Positions 7,378-15,647 of a stretch of 64,000 nucleotides of DNA are shown here, in pieces; within the stretch, counting starts at the first letter, position 1, and every line of letters begins with the position of its first letter. The position numbers and the translations under genes are program-made. Source of the DNA: Marmoricola sp. (GTDB lineage Bacteria > Actinomycetota > Actinomycetes > Propionibacteriales > Nocardioidaceae); the NCBI GenBank assembly GCA_025964775.1, contig JAOPYE010000015.1, positions 1 to 64,000 of the forward strand, in the 5' to 3' direction. The notes beneath the pieces are model-generated. The model was given only the letters and a program-made list of their open reading frames with translations, did not search any database and was not told the DNA's origin.

Positions 7378-8514
7378 TCACCTGATCACGAACCGCCGGG
7401 CCCAGGGAAACCGCTCGGCGATCGCGTGCCGGAATCCCGGTGCGGGGCGCTCCTCGAGCGCGGCCACCCGTCGCCGGGCGGCATTGCGCTCCATCCGCAG
7501 GCGGCGTACGTCGTGCATGAGCTGGCCCGCGACGGCAACCGCGACCTCGGCGACCTCGGCATCGGTCACCGACTCGGCCGTACGCCGCTCGGGCAGATCG
7601 GCGGGCACGCGCAGGTCCTCGAGGTCACCGATGACGTCGTAGCCGCCGGCGCGGATGTGTTCGATCGCGTCGTCCGCACGCCGTCGGCACTCCTCGATCA
7701 CTCCTGGGGCCGGCCAGTACCGCTCCCCGTTGCGGGGCACCAGGCGCTCGTCGGCCAGGAACGTGCGGATGTACACCCCGCGATCAACCGCCTTGGTGAA
7801 GTCGTCGTCCTGCAGGTGCAGGTTGATCCGCCGCAGCGTCTCGGCCTCGACCACGCCCATCGACTCGTTCGGGAAGCTCGACTCGTCGTCGAACTCGTGC
7901 GGGTCCAGGCCGAGCAGGGTGGCGAACCGTTCCCAGATCAGGTTCCGCGGGGCGCCGGGGCCGGGCAACGGAAGCACGTGCACGTTCGCCGGGGTGACCA
8001 CCGGCGCCCACCGTTCCAGCACCAGTCGGATGTCGAGGGTGTGCCAGTTCCAGATCGCCTGCGAGCTCTGCGAGACCGGCTTCGCGGCGTACTCGGCCAT
8101 GGTGACCGTGTCGCGGTTCTTCAGGCTCTCCTGCCAGCTGCTGGTGAACAGGCCGAGCGCATCGCGCGCGGTGACCACGACGTGCACCTCCGCCGGAGCC
8201 AGGTCGGCAACCATCACCGCGGCCTCCTGCGTGGAGGCGCCGGCGAAGAACTCGTGCGAGATGACCGCGTTGGCCTCCCACGCGGCGATCTCGGCGGTCA
8301 GGCGGGCCCAGGACGTCAGCCGGCGTTCGTCGAACGTCGCGACGTTCGGGTCGTGGCGGATCACCCGGCTGGCCCACAGGTGGTCGCGACGTTCGCGACC
8401 CGGGAGCAGCACACCCTGGTCGCGCATCCGCTCCCGGTCGCCCCACATCATGGTCTGCAGGTACGTCGTCCCGGTCTTCGGCAGCCCTATGTGCAGGAAG
8501 ACCTTCTCAGCCAT
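7378..8514 (-). CDS. Sulfotransferase-family protein
   Basis: Protein of 378 residues with a P-loop-like PAPS-binding motif at the very N-terminus (HIGLPKTGTTYLQ, residues 8-20), the mark of cytosolic-type sulfotransferases. A central VVTARDALGLFTSSWQES region matches the 3'-phosphate-binding arginine/serine segment. The C-terminal 80 residues are charged and partly coiled coil. It should transfer sulfate from PAPS to a hydroxyl or amine of a glycan or lipid. It is the last gene of the LicC/LicD-like operon and starts 11 bases after the small coiled-coil gene, so an envelope polymer is the likely substrate. The ATG at 8514 puts the P-loop at the canonical position. Confidence 0.82.
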   Translation of the reverse strand: MAEKVFLHIGLPKTGTTYLQTMMWGDRERMRDQGVLLPGRERRDHLWASRVIRHDPNVATFDERRLTSWARLTAEIAAWEANAVISHEFFAGASTQEAAVMVADLAPAEVHVVVTARDALGLFTSSWQESLKNRDTVTMAEYAAKPVSQSSQAIWNWHTLDIRLVLERWAPVVTPANVHVLPLPGPGAPRNLIWERFATLLGLDPHEFDDESSFPNESMGVVEAETLRRINLHLQDDDFTKAVDRGVYIRTFLADERLVPRNGERYWPAPGVIEECRRRADDAIEHIRAGGYDVIGDLEDLRVPADLPERRTAESVTDAEVAEVAVAVAGQLMHDVRRLRMERNAARRRVAALEERPAPGFRHAIAERFPWARRFVIR

Positions 8515-8525
8515 GGGTGGTCGAC

Positions 8526-8798
8526 CTAGACGACGGAGCGCTCGAACTTCGCGAGCGCGGCCTCGATCGCCGCCCGGTCCTGCGAGGCCAGCGGCAGCAT
8601 CAGCTCGGTGAGCAGGTCGACCAGCTCGGCGACCCGCACGTTGAGGTTCCGGTTCTCCTGGACCTCCGCCTCGAGCTCGTCGATCCGGTTGGTCAGCTGG
8701 TCGATGACACCGCCACTCGCCGCCCGGACGACCTTGCGGGTCACCCGCTGTCGCAGCGACGTACTGCCCTGGTGTGTCTCTGGGGTCACCTCGGCCAC
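8526..8798 (-). CDS. Small coiled-coil protein (DUF6752-like)
   Basis: Protein of 90 residues: a basic N-terminal third (LRQRVTRKVVRAASGG), a heptad-type coiled coil (QLTNRIDELEAEVQENRNLNVRVAELVDLL) and a C-terminal helix. No signal peptide and no membrane segment. It resembles the short actinobacterial DUF6752 proteins often seen beside glycosyltransferase or sulfotransferase genes, a link made from memory. The start overlaps the end of the LicD/methyltransferase gene by 13 bases and the stop lies 11 bases before the sulfotransferase start, so it is co-transcribed. A scaffold or membrane-surface adaptor is a reasonable guess. Confidence 0.68.
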   Translation of the reverse strand: MAEVTPETHQGSTSLRQRVTRKVVRAASGGVIDQLTNRIDELEAEVQENRNLNVRVAELVDLLTELMLPLASQDRAAIEAALAKFERSVV

Positions 8799-10366
8799 TC
8801 CGCCACCAATCGCGTCGTCGGTCGACCGGGCTTTCCGGGCGCCGTCCCCTCATCGAGGTTCTCGCGGTGAACGATAACGGCTCCCCGCGCGACGAGTTCG
8901 GCGACAACCGTCTCGTCGGGCACCGGGGAGAGCAACTCGGTCACAGTGCGCTCCCGGGGCTCGCCGCGCCAGAACTCCAGGTACAGGCGGCCGCCGTCAC
9001 GCAGCGCCATCCGGGCGAACTGCCACGCCGCGGCACGGCCGATCTCGTTGGTCGCCCCGATGAGCTGGTTCGCCATCAGCACGCGAGGACCGGGCGTCCA
9101 CGCCAGTCGTGCACCCTCGGCAAGCCAGGACCGCAGCGAGACCAAATTGATCCACCGCACGGTCAGGTCGAGCCCTTCGGCGGCCGCGAGCTGCTGGACC
9201 GCCCCGGATGCAGCCGTCACGAAGTCCAGCGCGATCACGCCGGCGCCCTGCCGGGCGAACCACAGGCTGTCGGCCCCCCGACCGGCTCCGAGGTCGACCA
9301 GCTGGGGCGGGACGCCCTCACTCTCGAGCACGAAACGCGCCAGCGCACTCGGCTCCTCGGGTGGCATCACGGTTCGCAACGTGCCGTAGCGACGCTCCCA
9401 GACGTTGCGCTGGGCACGCTGACCCCTGAACCAACCGTCGAGGCGACGGACCGTGCTGCGCGGGGTCGTGAACTGGTACGCCGGGTCCGGCACCCGCCAG
9501 CCAGGCCCGTAGGTCGCTTCGAGCAGCTTCTCGGGGCGAGCCGGCGCCGGCAGCGTGCGCCCTTCCAGGGTGGTCGTCCCGAGCGGGTAGATCCAGCTCG
9601 GCTCGAAGGGCGCCCCGATCTCGCCCATCAGGTACAGCATCGGCGGAGCGCCACCGACCCCCGGGGCGATGTAACCGCCGAACACGTCGAGGCCGCGGCT
9701 CGCTCCGTCGGCCTCGATGATGTCGACCTTGAACGCCATCCCGCTGTACCGGTCGGTGGCGAAGCCGAGCTCGGTCAGCCGCCGCTGCAGCTCGAACGAC
9801 TCCCGGATCGCATCGACCGGGTGGGAGTGCTTGCTGACGTAGCCGAGGTCGGCATCGCTGTCGTGCCCGATCAGGCCGCCGTCCCGGACAGCCCCCAGCA
9901 GCGTGCCGTACGCCGGGAACGCCTCGATCCCGGCCGTCTTCAGCGCCGCCAGCACAGCCTCGATCGAATCCAGCAGGGGCACCACCTGTTCGGGCGTGCG
10001 CGTGTCGAAGGTCTGCGAGATCCGGTTCGACTTGTCCAGGCCGAGCGGGCGACCGTCCTCGTCGACGACCGCGACCCGGCCGTCGCCGGCACCGAACCCG
10101 ACCTCGGCGTCGTACAGGGTGACGTCGGCGACGTGGGCCACGAGGCTGAGCTGGGTCGTCCCCTGCAGGAAGCGCGTCAGCTGGCTCGGCCAGGCGGCGA
10201 AACGACCACCCGCGGCGGGCTCGCTGTCGCGCAGCAGCCAGAACGACCAGATCCGGCGACCGTCGAAGCAGACGTCCACGACGTCGTCCTGCGTCGCACG
10301 GAACGACAGCCCCCTGTCATCGATGCTCACCGCCTCGACGCGGGGTAGCGGAACCGCAGCCGTCAT
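8786..10366 (-). CDS. LicD-like transferase fused to a SAM-dependent methyltransferase
   Basis: Two-domain protein of 526 residues. Residues 130-300 carry the LicD/fukutin signature: AYGTLLGAVRDGGLIGHD at 152-169 followed by SDADLGY, the acidic metal-binding cluster of this nucleotidyltransferase-fold family that transfers phosphocholine or related phospho-groups to glycans. Residues 340-526 form a class I methyltransferase with motif I LVDLGAGRGADSLWFARQG near 357-373. The first 120 residues are unassigned beta-rich sequence. The ATG at 10366 lies seven bases after the stop of the upstream LicC-like gene. LicC makes CDP-choline for LicD in known systems, so an activated amino-alcohol is the likely donor. 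What the methyltransferase modifies is unknown. Confidence 0.82.
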   Translation of the reverse strand: MTAAVPLPRVEAVSIDDRGLSFRATQDDVVDVCFDGRRIWSFWLLRDSEPAAGGRFAAWPSQLTRFLQGTTQLSLVAHVADVTLYDAEVGFGAGDGRVAVVDEDGRPLGLDKSNRISQTFDTRTPEQVVPLLDSIEAVLAALKTAGIEAFPAYGTLLGAVRDGGLIGHDSDADLGYVSKHSHPVDAIRESFELQRRLTELGFATDRYSGMAFKVDIIEADGASRGLDVFGGYIAPGVGGAPPMLYLMGEIGAPFEPSWIYPLGTTTLEGRTLPAPARPEKLLEATYGPGWRVPDPAYQFTTPRSTVRRLDGWFRGQRAQRNVWERRYGTLRTVMPPEEPSALARFVLESEGVPPQLVDLGAGRGADSLWFARQGAGVIALDFVTAASGAVQQLAAAEGLDLTVRWINLVSLRSWLAEGARLAWTPGPRVLMANQLIGATNEIGRAAAWQFARMALRDGGRLYLEFWRGEPRERTVTELLSPVPDETVVAELVARGAVIVHRENLDEGTAPGKPGRPTTRLVAEWPR

Positions 10367-10373
10367 CTGGCGG

Positions 10374-11102
10374 TCAGCCCCGGATGCTCTGCTGATCGAC
10401 GCTCTGCTCATCGACAAACGTGTTGGCCCGGGACAGGTCGTCGTCGAAGTCGACCTCGACCACCTGGTACAGGGAGATGTCGACGGCCTCGATGCGCAGG
10501 CCGTCCTTCTCGATCGCGAGCTCGAGGCCGCGCTCGAAGTAGTCGTGCTCGTCGGCCTCCTCCAGGCGTGCGATGAAGGCAGCCTTCTGGTCGGCCGCGA
10601 TGTAGTTGATCCCGACGGCTTCGCCGAGGCCGCCGACCACGCTCTTGGAGAGCTCGGCGATGTAGCCCTCGGGGTCGAGGGTGTACTTGATCTCCTCGTC
10701 GGCGACCGACTCGGTGTTGACCGCCACGAAGCTGCGGCCCGCCTCGATCTTGTCGTGGATCAGGCCGAGCACCCGCGGGTCGAACACGACGTCGCCGTTG
10801 AGCCAGAGCACACCGCCCGGCTGGGACAGCGTCAGCGCCTTCAACAGGCTCTTGGCCGTGTTCGTGGAGTCGTAGACCTCGTTGTAGACGAAGGAGATGT
10901 CCGGCATGGCCTCGATGACCAGGTCGAGCTTGAAGCCGACCACGGCCGTCACGAACACCTCGTCGCCGTACGCGGTGCGCAGGGAGTTGACCGCACGGCG
11001 CATGATGCTCTCGCCGCTGGTCAGCTCGGTGAGCGGCTTCGGGTGCGGCTTGCCGAGGCGCGTGCCGAGTCCCGCGGCGAGGATGACGACCTGGATGGCC
11101 AC
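10374..11102 (-). CDS. NTP-transferase, LicC-like phosphocholine/sugar cytidylyltransferase
   Basis: Nucleotidyltransferase of 242 residues. LAAGLGTRLGKPHPKPLTEL at residues 8-27 is the NTP-binding signature of the GlmU/LicC fold, NEVYDSTNTAKSLLKAL near 74-90 is the substrate-recognition stretch seen in LicC-type enzymes, and WLNGDVVFDP near 100 holds the metal-binding aspartate. It should make a CDP- or UDP-activated precursor from a phosphorylated small molecule. It is the first gene of the operon with the LicD-like fusion, which strengthens the LicC reading; a sugar-1-phosphate nucleotidyltransferase cannot be excluded. Start GTG at 11102 with AAGGGA nearby; a TAGGAT box lies about 45 bases upstream. 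Confidence 0.8.
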   Translation of the reverse strand: MAIQVVILAAGLGTRLGKPHPKPLTELTSGESIMRRAVNSLRTAYGDEVFVTAVVGFKLDLVIEAMPDISFVYNEVYDSTNTAKSLLKALTLSQPGGVLWLNGDVVFDPRVLGLIHDKIEAGRSFVAVNTESVADEEIKYTLDPEGYIAELSKSVVGGLGEAVGINYIAADQKAAFIARLEEADEHDYFERGLELAIEKDGLRIEAVDISLYQVVEVDFDDDLSRANTFVDEQSVDQQSIRG

Positions 11103-11147
11103 GAGCGGTCCCTTCCCTGCATGTCGCCCGGCGAGCGAATCCGCGTC

Positions 11148-11153
11148 ATCCTA
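11148..11153 (-). promoter_or_regulatory. -10 box TAGGAT of the licC/licD-like operon
   Basis: TAGGAT on the minus strand, 45 bases upstream of the GTG start at 11102, would give a short untranslated leader containing the AAGGGA ribosome site. Assigned on sequence form only. Confidence 0.35.
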
Positions 11154-11202
11154 CAAACCTGCAGGCCAGCCGTGGCCCGTGGGACATGGACAGGAGCCCT
11201 GC

Positions 11203-11754
11203 GTGTTGATCGCGACCACCGAGCGTCTCCGGATCCGCGACTGGCAGATCGACGACGCCCCCGCCGCGCTGGACATCATGAGCCGTCTCGAAGTCGTGCG
11301 GTGGCTCGGCGACGGCGAGCCGGTCCTGATGAAGGACCTGGACGAGGCGCGGACGAGGATCGGGACGTGGATGCTGCGCGACGATCCGCCCTGCGGTCAC
11401 TGGGCGATCGAGGTCACCGACGGCGGACCCCTGGACGGCCGCACCATCGGCACCGTGCTGCTGGTCCCGCTGCCCAACGGCGACGGAGAGGTCGAGATCG
11501 GCTGGCACCTCCACCCGGACGCATGGGGGCACGGCTATGCGAGCGAGGCAGCACGGGCGGTCCTGCGCCGCGGGTTCAAGGGCGGCCTGACTGAGATCCA
11601 CGCCGTCACCGACCTGACCAACGAGCCGTCCCAGGCTGTCTGTCGCCGGATCGGCATGGAGCACCGCGGGATCATCGACAAGTGGTACGCCACCCCCTCG
11701 CAGTACTTCGTGATCACCGGCGAGCAGGCCTCAGCCGGCGGGAACCTCGACTGA
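11203..11754 (+). CDS. GNAT-family N-acetyltransferase
   Basis: Acetyltransferase of 183 residues, RimJ/RimL-like. TERLRIRDWQIDDA opens the fold, EVEIGWHLHPDAWGHGYASE carries the acetyl-CoA pyrophosphate-binding loop (WGHGYA near residue 106), and NEPSQAVCRRIGM is the C-terminal signature. Substrate unknown: a small molecule or a protein N-terminus. The start is GTG at 11203 with AGGAG about eight bases upstream; TTG at 11206 is the only near alternative. The last 24 bases overlap the 3' end of the convergent EamA gene. Confidence 0.82.
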   Translation: MLIATTERLRIRDWQIDDAPAALDIMSRLEVVRWLGDGEPVLMKDLDEARTRIGTWMLRDDPPCGHWAIEVTDGGPLDGRTIGTVLLVPLPNGDGEVEIGWHLHPDAWGHGYASEAARAVLRRGFKGGLTEIHAVTDLTNEPSQAVCRRIGMEHRGIIDKWYATPSQYFVITGEQASAGGNLD

Positions 11755-12621
11755 GGGCGGCGCGGACGAGATGACCACGGCCATCCCGGCCAGGATCAGC
11801 ACCAGTCCGAGGACGGCGGCAAGGCCGGGCACCTGGCCGAGCCAGGCCGCGGCGATCAGCGACGCCCCGGGGATCTCCAGCAGGATCGTCAGCGACACCA
11901 CCATCGGCGAGACCCGGTCGAGCAGGTGGTTGAACACCGAGTGCCCCAGCAGCTGGGCGGTCGCGGCCAGGAGGCCCAGTCGCCACCACTGTCCCGGGCC
12001 GTAGCCCGTCAGCGCCTGGCCGCGCACCAGCGCGGCCACCAGCAGCACCGCGGCCGCGGTCCCGTAGCACCCCAGGGTGTACGTCGTGGTGCTCATCGTC
12101 TGCCGGGCCCGACCGCCGATGATCGCGTACGCCGCGACGCCGACCGATCCGGCCAGCGCCAGTCCGTCGCCTGCCAGCGCACGGGTCGAGATCGAGAAGT
12201 CCACGCCGGACACGACCAGTGCACCGATCGTGGCGAGGGCAACGCCGCCGAGGACCCGGGTCCGGACCGCAGCGCCACGAGCGAGGTCGTAGCCGACCAC
12301 CCAGAGGACCTGCAGCGAGACGAACGCGGTGCTGGACGCGACCGAGGTCATCGCCAGCGAGCTGATCCAGAACCCGAAGTGCGCGGCCAGGCAACACCCG
12401 GCCAGAGCCACGGTGAGCACCTGACGACGGTCCAGGGAGCCGATCTCGGCCCGGTTGCGGACAGCCGCGACCGGTGCGATCGCGACCGTCGCGAGGCCGT
12501 TGCGCCAGAAGGCGATCGCCAGCGCGGGCACGGCCATCGACGCCATCAGCGGTGCCGCGAGCGACACAGCGCCGACGCCGACCGCGAGCAGGACCAGCGT
12601 GCGCAGGTCGATCCGGGTCAC
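11731..12621 (-). CDS. EamA/DMT-family transporter
   Basis: Ten-helix drug/metabolite transporter superfamily protein of 296 residues with two EamA repeats (about residues 8-130 and 145-285). The substrate is unknown. Its start overlaps the PhzF stop by four bases (ATGA), so the two are co-translated. A metabolite handled by PhzF may be exported by this protein, but that is inference from coupling only. The 3' end overlaps the convergent GNAT gene. Confidence 0.85.
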   Translation of the reverse strand: MTRIDLRTLVLLAVGVGAVSLAAPLMASMAVPALAIAFWRNGLATVAIAPVAAVRNRAEIGSLDRRQVLTVALAGCCLAAHFGFWISSLAMTSVASSTAFVSLQVLWVVGYDLARGAAVRTRVLGGVALATIGALVVSGVDFSISTRALAGDGLALAGSVGVAAYAIIGGRARQTMSTTTYTLGCYGTAAAVLLVAALVRGQALTGYGPGQWWRLGLLAATAQLLGHSVFNHLLDRVSPMVVSLTILLEIPGASLIAAAWLGQVPGLAAVLGLVLILAGMAVVISSAPPSVEVPAG

Positions 12622-13493
12622 GGAACCCGGATCTCGCCGCGAGCGATCGGGTGCACCTGGCCGGAGACCCGCACCCGGGTCGCAGCTCCCGCAGCGACGT
12701 CCACGCCGCCGAGGAGCAGCGACGGCCTGCCGAGCTCGATCCCCTGGTGGATCCGGTAGGCACCCCCGTCTGCGAGCAGGCCACGAGCGGTCAGCGCCAT
12801 GCCCAGCCCGGCCGCGGCACTGCCCGTCGCCGGATCCTCGATCCCCAGCACGAACACGCGACTGTGCACCTCCAGCGGGTCGCCCGGAGCCGTGGCGTAC
12901 AGGTTGATCCCGTCGAGCGGGTCACCGGTGGCGGGCAGGTCGGCAAGGTTCCGGACGTGGGTGCGCCCCACGACTGCGCGTGCGACCGCCTCGTCGGAGA
13001 CCGGCAGGTGCACGAAGCCCAGGCCGGTCCCCGCGACCCAGGCCTCACCATCCAGGTCCGCCGTACTCAGCCCGAGCTCGGCCAGCAGCGGTGCCACGGC
13101 GTCGGCAGCCAGTGGACCGGCCAGGTCGCGCGGTGCCGCGCTGAGCTCGACCAGGTCGTCGGCGAAGCGGACGCGGATCTCGCCTGCCCCGCACTCCTGG
13201 ACGACCTCCTCACCCGCCAGGTCGCCGCGCTCGCGCAGCACCCACGCCGTCCCCAGCGTCGGATGCCCGGCGAACGGGAGCTCGCCGGACGCGGTGAAGA
13301 TCCGGTTGCGATAGCGACCGGGCGCCAGCGGCGCCGGGAAGGTCGTCTCGGAAAAGTCGAACTCCCGGGCGATCGCCAGCAGGGCCGCATCAGAGAGGTC
13401 GTCGGCACCGTGCACGACCGCGAGCTGATTCCCCGCAAAAGGGCTTTCGGCAAAGACATCGACCACGTCGTAGGCGAGAAACGAAGCTGGCAC
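12618..13493 (-). CDS. PhzF-family isomerase
   Basis: Protein of 291 residues with the two-fold diaminopimelate-epimerase-like fold of the PhzF family. Visible marks are VDVFAESPFAGNQLAVV at the N-terminus, DFSETTF near residue 50 with the catalytic glutamate, LPFAGHPTLGTAWVL, and EDPATGSAAAGL near 220. PhzF itself isomerises a dihydrohydroxyanthranilate; no other phenazine gene is here, so this is one of the many family members of unknown substrate. The start is GTG at 13493. The stop is coupled to the EamA exporter by an ATGA overlap. Confidence 0.88.
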   Translation of the reverse strand: MPASFLAYDVVDVFAESPFAGNQLAVVHGADDLSDAALLAIAREFDFSETTFPAPLAPGRYRNRIFTASGELPFAGHPTLGTAWVLRERGDLAGEEVVQECGAGEIRVRFADDLVELSAAPRDLAGPLAADAVAPLLAELGLSTADLDGEAWVAGTGLGFVHLPVSDEAVARAVVGRTHVRNLADLPATGDPLDGINLYATAPGDPLEVHSRVFVLGIEDPATGSAAAGLGMALTARGLLADGGAYRIHQGIELGRPSLLLGGVDVAAGAATRVRVSGQVHPIARGEIRVP

Positions 13494-13692
13494 GGACCCA
13501 TCCTGCCCTTAACCGGTCGCGCGACGCCCTCAACGGCGCTTCGGCCCGACCAGACCTGCTGCGCGCCGTCACGCTGGCACCTCGACGGCGTTCTCGTCGG
13601 TCGACGATGCTGGCGCATCGCCTCCCTCCTCGGCCTTGCGAGGCACTCAGCGTGTCGACGCTCGCGACGGCCCGGCCGAGCCGAAACCCCGT
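13494..13692. other. Intergenic region between phzF-like and mgtE-N genes
   Basis: About 200 bases between divergent genes. I find no convincing gene. It has several short GC hairpins, such as GCCTCGCAAGGCCGAGG on the minus strand, and the promoter of the downstream plus-strand gene at its right edge. Confidence 0.4.
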
Positions 13693-13698
13693 TAGGCT
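13693..13698 (+). promoter_or_regulatory. -10 box TAGGCT, leaderless mgtE-N gene
   Basis: TAGGCT lies eight bases before the GTG at 13707 and there is no Shine-Dalgarno. The same TAGGCT-TGN form occurs before mrp at 15635. Confidence 0.5.
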
Positions 13699-13706
13699 TG
13701 AACCTC

Positions 13707-14954
13707 GTGAGCACGACACCGACCCGCATCTTCGCAGCCCGCCTCGCCGGGCTGCCGGTGTTCGACCCCCAGGGAGACCAGGTCGGCAAGGTCCGCGACG
13801 TCGTGGTGGTGCTCCGGGCCGACGTACGGCAGCCGCGGGTGGTGGGCCTGGTCGTCGAGGTGTTCGGGCGCCGACGGGTCTTCGCTCCGATGACCCGGGT
13901 CACCAACATCGACTCCGGCCAAGTGATCACCACCGGGCTGCTCAACATGCGCCGCTTCGAGCTGCGTGCCGCCGAGACCCTCGTGATCGGGCAGATGCTC
14001 GACCGCAAGGTCAGGGTCAAGAGCACCGGCGTCGAGGGCATGGTCTTCGACGTCGCGATGGAGCAGGCGCGCACCCGCGACTGGGTCCTTTCCCGCGTGG
14101 CACTGCAGGAGCACTCCAAGGGATTCCGGCGGCGTGGCCAGACCCATGTCGTCGAGTGGGCCGACGTCGAGGGGCTGCACGTCCGCGAGGCCAACCAGGG
14201 CACCACTCACCTGATCGCTGCGCTCGCCGACCTCAAGCCGGCCGATGCCGCGAACGTGATCCACGAGCTCCCGCCGGAGCGGCGCAGCGAGGTCGTCGCC
14301 GCGCTCGACGACGAACGCCTGGCCGAGGTCCTCGAGGAGCTGCCCGAGGAGGACCAGGTCGAGATCCTGGCCTACCTGAGCCAGGAGCGCGCCGCTGACG
14401 TCCTGGAGGAGATGTCGCCCGACGACGCCGCCGACCTCATCGCTGACCTTCCGCCCGAGACCGCTGCCCGCTTGCTCGAGCTGATGGAGCCCGACGAGGC
14501 TGCCGACGTGCGCCGACTGCTCTCCTACGGCGAGGAGACCGCCGGCGGCATGATGACGCCGGAGCCGGTGATCCTCTCCCCCGACGCCACCGTGGCCGAG
14601 GCTCTGGCCCGCGTCCGCAGCGAGGAGCTGACCCCGTCCCTGGCGGCCCTGGTCTACGTCTGCCGGCCCCCGCTCGAGACGCCGACCGGCAAGCTGATCG
14701 GCGTCGCCCACATCCAGCGGCTGCTCCGCGAACCGCCCTCGGAGCTCGTCGCAGGCGTCCTGGACAAGGGCCTGGACTACCTGCACGCCGACGCGACCCT
14801 CGAGGACGTCGCGACCTTCCTGGCGACGTACAACCTGGTCGCGGCACCCGTCGTCGACGACGAGGGTCGGCTGATCGGCACGGTCACCGTCGACGACCTG
14901 CTCGACCACCTGCTGCCGGACGGCTGGCGCGACCGCAAGATCGGCCAGGTGTGA
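13707..14954 (+). CDS. Soluble MgtE N-terminal/CBS domain protein
   Basis: Protein of 415 residues lacking membrane segments. Residues 1-170 contain two PRC-barrel-like modules (LAGLPVFDPQGDQVGKVRDV, then a second DRKVRVKSTGVEGMVFDV). Residues 175-280 are the MgtE intracellular N domain with its repeated helical ELPEE/DDAADLIADLPPE pattern; 290-410 is a CBS pair ending in VDDEGRLIGTVTVDDLLDHLLP. In MgtE channels these parts sense cytosolic magnesium; here the pore domain is absent, so it may regulate another transporter. The next gene is a DUF1003 membrane protein seven bases downstream, a likely partner. GTG start at 13707, consistent with leaderless transcription. Confidence 0.85.
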   Translation: MSTTPTRIFAARLAGLPVFDPQGDQVGKVRDVVVVLRADVRQPRVVGLVVEVFGRRRVFAPMTRVTNIDSGQVITTGLLNMRRFELRAAETLVIGQMLDRKVRVKSTGVEGMVFDVAMEQARTRDWVLSRVALQEHSKGFRRRGQTHVVEWADVEGLHVREANQGTTHLIAALADLKPADAANVIHELPPERRSEVVAALDDERLAEVLEELPEEDQVEILAYLSQERAADVLEEMSPDDAADLIADLPPETAARLLELMEPDEAADVRRLLSYGEETAGGMMTPEPVILSPDATVAEALARVRSEELTPSLAALVYVCRPPLETPTGKLIGVAHIQRLLREPPSELVAGVLDKGLDYLHADATLEDVATFLATYNLVAAPVVDDEGRLIGTVTVDDLLDHLLPDGWRDRKIGQV

Positions 14955-14960
14955 GCCGTG

Positions 14961-15599
14961 ATGACTCCTGACCCCCGCAAGCCCGACCGGCGTCCGATGG
15001 ACAAGCGTGTCGCGGAGAAGAAGGCCGCAGACAAGAAGTCCGAGGACCGCGCCCGGGCTCGCCTCGACCAGCCGCAGGACGTCCGTCGTTCCATCGTCGG
15101 TCGGTCCCTGGTGCGCCGGCCGGCAGCCGACCAGGACCGGTTCGGCTCGTTCGCCGAGCAGTTCGCCCGGTTCATGGGGACGGCCCGCTTCCTGATCTAC
15201 ATGACCCTGTTCGTCGTCTTCTGGGTCGGCTGGAACGTCATAGCGCCGTCCGGTTCGCGGTTCGACAACTACCCGTTCATCTTCCTGACCCTGATGCTCA
15301 GCCTGCAGGCGTCGTACGCGGCACCGCTGATCCTGCTCGCGCAGAACCGTCAGGAGGTGCGCGACCGGGTGATGACCGAACAGGACCGCCAGGCCAACGC
15401 CCGCGGGCACGCCGACATGGAGTTCCTGGCCCGGGAGGTCGCCTCGCTGCGGATGGCCCTGGGTGAGGTCGCGACCCGCGACTTCCTGCGCTCCGAGCTG
15501 CGCGGGCTGCTCGCCGAGCTCGGCCAGCGCGAGGACGACCACGACACCGACGCCGACGCCGAGAAGGCATCGACGGGTGACGAGGATCATCGGTCCTGA
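14961..15599 (+). CDS. DUF1003 membrane protein
   Basis: Protein of 212 residues in the DUF1003 family. A charged N-terminal region (residues 1-65, many Lys/Arg/Asp) precedes two transmembrane helices near residues 85-110 and 118-140, separated by the family motif GSRFDNYPF. A cytoplasmic helical tail (EVRDRVMTEQDRQANARGHADMEF and on) ends in an acidic stretch. The function is unknown. The gene lies six bases after the MgtE-N/CBS gene. ATG at 14961; a GTG directly before it (14958) would add one residue. Confidence 0.85.
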   Translation: MTPDPRKPDRRPMDKRVAEKKAADKKSEDRARARLDQPQDVRRSIVGRSLVRRPAADQDRFGSFAEQFARFMGTARFLIYMTLFVVFWVGWNVIAPSGSRFDNYPFIFLTLMLSLQASYAAPLILLAQNRQEVRDRVMTEQDRQANARGHADMEFLAREVASLRMALGEVATRDFLRSELRGLLAELGQREDDHDTDADAEKASTGDEDHRS

Positions 15600-15634
15600 G
15601 CCGACCGGCGGGAAGGACGACCTCCTCCACGACG

Positions 15635-15640
15635 TAGGCT
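15635..15640 (+). promoter_or_regulatory. -10 box TAGGCT, leaderless mrp
   Basis: TAGGCT is seven bases before the mrp ATG at 15648; no ribosome-binding site is visible. Confidence 0.5.
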
Positions 15641-15647
15641 TGGCCCC

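Noticed and set aside
12618-13493. PhzF-like gene as evidence for phenazine synthesis
   Set aside because: PhzF relatives are widespread with other roles and no other phz gene is present.
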